Shown: positions 63,464 to 64,000 of the stretch, piece after piece
Numbering within the stretch: the stretch's first letter is position 1
Layout of the letters: the number at the start of each line of letters is the position of its first letter
Origin: Nitrospirota bacterium
GTDB taxonomy: Bacteria > Nitrospirota > Nitrospiria > Nitrospirales > Nitrospiraceae
Assembly (NCBI GenBank): GCA_004296885.1
Contig: SCVN01000023.1
Coordinates: forward strand, 124,001 to 188,000
Direction: 5' to 3'
DNA: 64,000 bases
The notes under the pieces: model-generated
What the model was told of the DNA's origin: nothing
What the model saw: the letters and a program-made list of their open reading frames with translations, nothing else
The model's database searches: none
Position numbers and translations under genes: made by a program

Positions 63464-64000
63464 TCAGGTGCGCTGGACCGGAACCGATTCGGGAGACGGA
63501 GCTTTGGAGTCGAGCATCGGCAAGTGGGCGACGCGGTTCCGCCCCTCTCGTTTGGCCATATACAGGGCCAAATCCGCCACTTTTAAGATTTGCGCGGGAG
63601 TCGGGGTCTCGGTCTTGTCGGGGAGGTAGGTTGTGAGGCCGACGCTCGTCGTCAGCTTTAAGGTGCGGGTCTCATTGCCGAATTGATACTCTTCGACCGC
63701 CTCGCGCAGCCGCTCCGCGGCGGCGAGCGCCCCATCCTTTCCCACGCGGGGCAGGATCCAGATAAACTCGTCGCCGCCCATCCGGCCAGCCAGGTCGTAG
63801 CCACGGCTTTGAACCGCGAGGATGGAGGCATAATCCTTCAGCACCCGGTCGCCCATATCATGGCCATACGTGTCGTTCACAAATTTGAAATGGTCCACGT
63901 CGATGACCGCGCAGGACAGGGGGCAGTCAAACCGCCTCGATTCTTCCAACGCCCGGGACAGGCTCCCCAGCAAATGCCGACGGTTAGGCATCCCCGTCAG
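63464..64000 (-). CDS. GGDEF-domain protein, 5' end missing (diguanylate cyclase)
   Basis: The visible region is a complete GGDEF catalytic domain with LTGMPNRRHLL at the start of the window edge, VIDVDHFKFVNDTYGHDMGDRVLKD, and the signature RMGGDEFIWILP. The metal Asp, GGDEF motif and the strand TTSVGLTTYLPD are intact, so it should make c-di-GMP. The frame is open to the right edge, so the sensor part lies outside. An I-site RxxD upstream of GGDEF is not obvious. Confidence 0.9.
   Translation of the reverse strand: MTGMPNRRHLLGSLSRALEESRRFDCPLSCAVIDVDHFKFVNDTYGHDMGDRVLKDYASILAVQSRGYDLAGRMGGDEFIWILPRVGKDGALAAAERLREAVEEYQFGNETRTLKLTTSVGLTTYLPDKTETPTPAQILKVADLALYMAKREGRNRVAHLPMLDSKAPSPESVPVQRT

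Overview
The window looks like a high-GC chromosome segment from a Gram-negative bacterium of the Nitrospirota type, probably Nitrospira or a close relative. This is inferred from gene content and spacer style: many outer-membrane and periplasmic proteins (porin, Skp, TPR-barrel), a heat-shock operon with a sigma32-like promoter, intergenic spacers built from iterated short words, and several large signalling proteins. No rRNA is present to confirm the taxonomy. I see no phage, IS element, CRISPR array or replication origin.

Layout. 1-8.5 kb (+): mltG (cut by the left edge), deoC, a divergent cyclase-like protein, deoB, a RidA-family gene, and two exported repeat proteins (TIG/IPT and Ycf48-like). 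8.6-18.8 kb (-): valS-nadC-birA-coaX, then grpE-dnaK-dnaJ-rsmE behind a sigma32-like promoter. 18.9-26 kb: a tiny basic protein, a receiver protein, a HAD hydrolase, a sirtuin, a ketopantoate reductase fused to an oxidoreductase-like domain, a two-nuclease fusion, a HIT protein and a 2OG-Fe(II) oxygenase.

26.2-38.3 kb is one long run of minus-strand genes. Its core (29.65-35.94 kb) is a lasso-peptide biosynthetic cluster. In transcription order it has an RRE/PqqD protein (B1), a leader peptidase (B2), a lasso cyclase (C), a 51-residue precursor too short for a normal gene call, a PRMT-like methyltransferase carrying its own C-terminal PqqD-like domain, an HPr-kinase-like enzyme and a nucleotidyltransferase. 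Upstream lie a glycosyltransferase-like gene and two TPR genes. Downstream lie an ECF sigma factor with a zinc-finger anti-sigma factor, a duplicated outer-membrane barrel, tadA and tRNA-Ser(CGA). The precursor matches the leader rule YxxPxLx3Gx5Tx exactly and predicts a 17-residue core closed at Asp8. It has no C-terminal Ser for the kinase, which makes the tailoring chemistry the most open question in the window.

38.4-48.1 kb: a CHASE2 adenylate cyclase, a TPR outer-membrane protein, a FecR-domain protein with a long Gly/Ser/Gln tail, two small minus-strand genes, and a SagB-like flavin oxidoreductase paired with an internally duplicated protein. 48.1-50.6 kb is a tRNA island (Arg-ACG, Ser-GCT, Ser-TGA) next to serS, with a noncoding repeat that also flanks the distant tRNA-Ser(CGA). 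50.7-52.7 kb: a radical SAM protein, a rhodanese and a Skp-like chaperone. 52.97-61.3 kb: a complete Kdp high-affinity K+ uptake system (a small membrane ORF, kdpF, A, B, C, then D and E behind their own promoter). The right end holds a porin with a 28-residue membrane peptide upstream, a zinc-ribbon protein and a GGDEF protein cut by the edge.
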